Source: Deltaproteobacteria bacterium (GTDB taxonomy: Bacteria; Campylobacterota_A; Desulfurellia; JAGGSF01). Taken from it: a stretch of 36,550 bases of DNA. The stretch lies in contig JAGGSF010000018.1 in the NCBI GenBank assembly GCA_021159235.1, forward strand, positions 1 through 36,550, in the 5' to 3' direction. Position 1 is the stretch's first letter; each line of letters opens with the position of its first letter. A program made the position numbers and the translations under genes. Positions 34,812 through 36,550 of this stretch are shown here, piece by piece. Below the pieces are notes generated by a model that was given only the letters and a program-made list of their open reading frames with translations, made no database searches and was not told the DNA's origin.

Positions 34812-36077
34812 TTACAACCTCCAATAGACATAACCCGCTTTTTCCACCTCCCTTTTATTAAATATACCCTTTATATCAGCAAACAATGGTCTATCTATCC
34901 GGCAGTGCCGTTTCAGCTTTTCTATGTCAAGACCCATATAAGCTCTATGTTTTACACATACACAAAGCCCATCCAGACTATCAAGATCATCAAAACGGCA
35001 AAGAGAACGATGAAAAGTGTTGTAAATATCCTTTTCACTGGCCAATGGATCATGCAGATAAACCTCCATACCATAAGAAGAAAGTTCTTCCACCAGATTG
35101 TAAACCTTCGTGTTGCGTAAATCTGGCACATCTTCTTTGAAAGTAAGACCAAGAATAGCCAGTCTTGCACCGTTAACAGGAACATTCTGTTCAATGAGTA
35201 CCTTCACTATACTGCTGGCAATAAAATTAGGCATATAATCATTTATTCTCCTTCCTGCTAAAATCACCTCTGGATGATAACCTATCTCTTCTGCCCTATA
35301 GGTGAGATAGTAAGGATCAACCCCTACGCAATGTCCGCCCACTAAACCCGGTGAAAAATTTAAAAAGTTCCATTTTGTCGAAGCCGCTTCTAATACCTCC
35401 TTTGTATCTAACCCCAATCTATGAAATATAATAGAAAGTTCATTCATCAAAGCTATATTCAGATCCCTCTGTGTATTCTCTATAACCTTTGCCGCTTCTG
35501 CCACTTCTATAGAAGATGTTTTACATACGCCTGCCTTTACCACGTTCTTATATAAGGAAGCTACCGCATCCAATGTCTCTTCATCTTCTGCTGATACTAT
35601 CTTCACTATATCCGGAAAACGATGTTTCTTGTCGCCAGGATTTATCCTTTCAGGAGAATAAGCTATCTTAAAGTTTTTACCTTTTGAGGCCTCTTCAATT
35701 ATAGGTTTGCATACAAGATTTGTTGCGCCAGGATAGACAGTAGATTCATAAACCACAATCACTCCTTCTTTCATATTTTCCCCCACAATTCTGCTCGCCC
35801 GCTTTAAAGGTTCAAGGTCAGGAATATTGTGATTATCTATAGGTGTGGGAACGGCAACGATAATAACATCACATCTTCTTAAAAGACCAGCATCAGAGGT
35901 AAAAATCACAGATGTATGTTTCAATTCTTCATTCACCTCTCCTGTCCTATCTATACCTTTCTTTAACTCCTCTATTCTCTTTTCATCTATATCAAACCCC
36001 ACACATTCAAATTTCTTTCCAAATTCTATGGCAACAGGCAATCCTACATACCCCAGACCTACAACCCCTATTACCAC
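34812..36077 (-). CDS. tviB: UDP-N-acetylhexosamine 6-dehydrogenase (TviB/WbpO type)
   Basis: NAD-dependent four-electron oxidation of a UDP-N-acetylhexosamine to the uronic acid, a precursor for surface polysaccharide. The 421-residue protein has the Rossmann start VIGVVGLGYVGLPVAIEFGK, VPTPIDNHNIPDLEPL, YESTVYPGATNLVCKP, YSPERINPGDKKHRF and VIENTQRDLNIALMNELS. The catalytic Cys lies in GLVGGHCVGVDPYYLT. These patterns fit the TviB/WbpO branch rather than UDP-glucose dehydrogenase. The start is GTG immediately after the DUF721 TGA, behind a strong AAGGAGGTG site. No epimerase or polysaccharide polymerase genes adjoin it here. Confidence 0.92.
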   Translation of the reverse strand: MVIGVVGLGYVGLPVAIEFGKKFECVGFDIDEKRIEELKKGIDRTGEVNEELKHTSVIFTSDAGLLRRCDVIIVAVPTPIDNHNIPDLEPLKRASRIVGENMKEGVIVVYESTVYPGATNLVCKPIIEEASKGKNFKIAYSPERINPGDKKHRFPDIVKIVSAEDEETLDAVASLYKNVVKAGVCKTSSIEVAEAAKVIENTQRDLNIALMNELSIIFHRLGLDTKEVLEAASTKWNFLNFSPGLVGGHCVGVDPYYLTYRAEEIGYHPEVILAGRRINDYMPNFIASSIVKVLIEQNVPVNGARLAILGLTFKEDVPDLRNTKVYNLVEELSSYGMEVYLHDPLASEKDIYNTFHRSLCRFDDLDSLDGLCVCVKHRAYMGLDIEKLKRHCRIDRPLFADIKGIFNKREVEKAGYVYWRL

Positions 36078-36359
36078 TCACACCTCCTTAAAACAGATAT
36101 CCTCAACAATATTTTCCCCACATAAACGATTGATATTCTCCATTATTCTGTCCTTTATAAAAGAGAGCTCCATGGCCCATACGCTGGAACTCACCTTTAC
36201 CCTTAATACCTTATTTCTTATTCCTACAACCTGAGTATTTTTATATACAATGTCACCTACTATTTCCCTCCAGTTTTCTCTAATGCGCACCTCATCACCC
36301 AACCTTCTACATCGCAAATCCTTTAGAATCTCAGATAAAACTTCGCCTATCTTTCTCAT
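36078..36359 (-). CDS. DUF721 (DciA-like) protein
   Basis: The 93-residue product has the DUF721 pattern: KIGEVLSEILKDL at the N-terminus, ENWREIVGDIVYKNTQVVGI with the conserved W-x2-IVG, and VLRVKVSSSVWAMELSFIKDRIMENIN. The family includes DciA, a loader of the replicative helicase in many bacteria, but short forms like this one are not proven to do so. The ATG is only 5 nt downstream of the mature 3' end of tRNA-Arg, and the only Shine-Dalgarno-like AGGT upstream lies inside the tRNA acceptor stem. It is the first protein gene of the long array. Confidence 0.86.
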   Translation of the reverse strand: MRKIGEVLSEILKDLRCRRLGDEVRIRENWREIVGDIVYKNTQVVGIRNKVLRVKVSSSVWAMELSFIKDRIMENINRLCGENIVEDICFKEV

Positions 36360-36364
36360 AGAGA

Positions 36365-36437
36365 TGTACCTGGGGGGATTTGAACCCCCAACCTCAAGAT
36401 CCGGAGTCTTGCGCTCTATCCCTTGAGCTACAGGTAC
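36365..36437 (-). tRNA. tRNA-Arg (anticodon CCG)
   Basis: A complete 73-nt cloverleaf on the minus strand. The acceptor stem is GTACCTG/CAGGTAC, the D stem GCTC/GAGC, the anticodon stem CAAGA/TCTTG with loop CTCCGGA (anticodon CCG, reading CGG), and the T stem GGGGG/CCCCC with TTCAAAT loop; discriminator A. No CCA is encoded, so it must be added after processing. It lies upstream of and co-directional with the DUF721 gene. Confidence 0.96.
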
Positions 36438-36448
36438 CCACTCAAGAT

Positions 36449-36477
36449 ACTATGCATCAAAGACCCACCTTAGTCAA
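36449..36477 (-). promoter_or_regulatory. Putative promoter of tRNA-Arg and the envelope gene array
   Basis: On the minus strand TTGACT (36472-36477), a 17-bp spacer and CATAGT (36449-36454) lie just before the tRNA. This gives a predicted start about 5 nt ahead of its 5' end. The remaining bases to 36550 show no gene. Confidence 0.55.
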
Positions 36478-36550
36478 GCTTTTACCTGTGCCAATGAAAT
36501 GCATAGTTGATTCTAAACATAACATGCAATAGAGTATATAACATGTTTGG

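Noticed and set aside
1-36550. CRISPR arrays, insertion sequences, phage or plasmid genes
   Set aside because: No regularly spaced repeats, transposase or integrase motifs or terminal inverted repeats were seen; all coding space is taken by housekeeping genes.

Overview
The window is a stretch of ordinary, very compact chromosome from an AT-rich (roughly 40% GC by eye) Gram-negative bacterium with LPS. A full lipid A/Kdo/heptose gene set, BamA, BamD, Skp, LolC and LolD demand an outer membrane. Paired b and b' ATP synthase genes, a DnaJ-HspR pair and a DUF374 acyltransferase in the lipid A cluster are combinations known from Desulfobacterota-, Campylobacterota- and Aquificota-like lineages. 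I cannot place the organism more exactly from sequence alone. I see no insertion sequences, phage genes, CRISPR arrays or toxin-antitoxin pairs.

Layout. (1) 1-2943, minus strand: the start of an F-type ATP synthase operon (b', b, delta; delta is cut by the window edge), preceded by a NhaD/ArsB-type permease with an exported Ig-like domain. (2) 3095-5308, plus strand: metE, cobalamin-independent methionine synthase, with its own promoter and a 12-bp palindrome upstream. (3) 5301-9656: a heat-shock island. hsp20-clpB runs leftward and dnaJ-hspR runs rightward from a 121-bp divergent region. Both promoters carry a HAIR-like inverted repeat over the -35, the type of site HspR binds, so the island is probably autoregulated by its own repressor. 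(4) 36437-9684, minus strand: about 26.7 kb of head-to-tail genes with almost no spacers, beginning with tRNA-Arg(CCG).

The long array in order of transcription: DUF721, a TviB-type UDP-sugar dehydrogenase, bamD, a small Hsp20-like protein, lon, lolC, lolD, bamA, skp, lpxD, fabZ, lpxA, lpxB, a DUF374 acyltransferase, lpxK, msbA, waaA, two heptosyltransferases, a polysaccharide deacetylase, a GT4 glycosyltransferase, uvrC, a TPR lipoprotein, pgsA, ubiA/mqnP and a small coiled-coil protein. It thus encodes lipid A from UDP-acyl-GlcNAc through acylation, 4'-phosphorylation, Kdo addition, inner-core heptose addition and flipping, together with outer-membrane protein assembly (BamA/BamD/Skp) and lipoprotein release (LolCD). 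LpxC, LpxH/LpxI and a canonical LpxL are not in the window. A probable internal leaderless promoter sits in front of waaF.

No stretch longer than about 150 bp lacks a gene. The largest gaps are 2944-3094, 8376-8496 and 36438-36550, and each contains promoter-like elements described below. I found no convincing new biological system. The best leads are regulatory: the paired HspR-type operators, leaderless starts, a tRNA ending 5 nt before a start codon, and an intercistronic hairpin.
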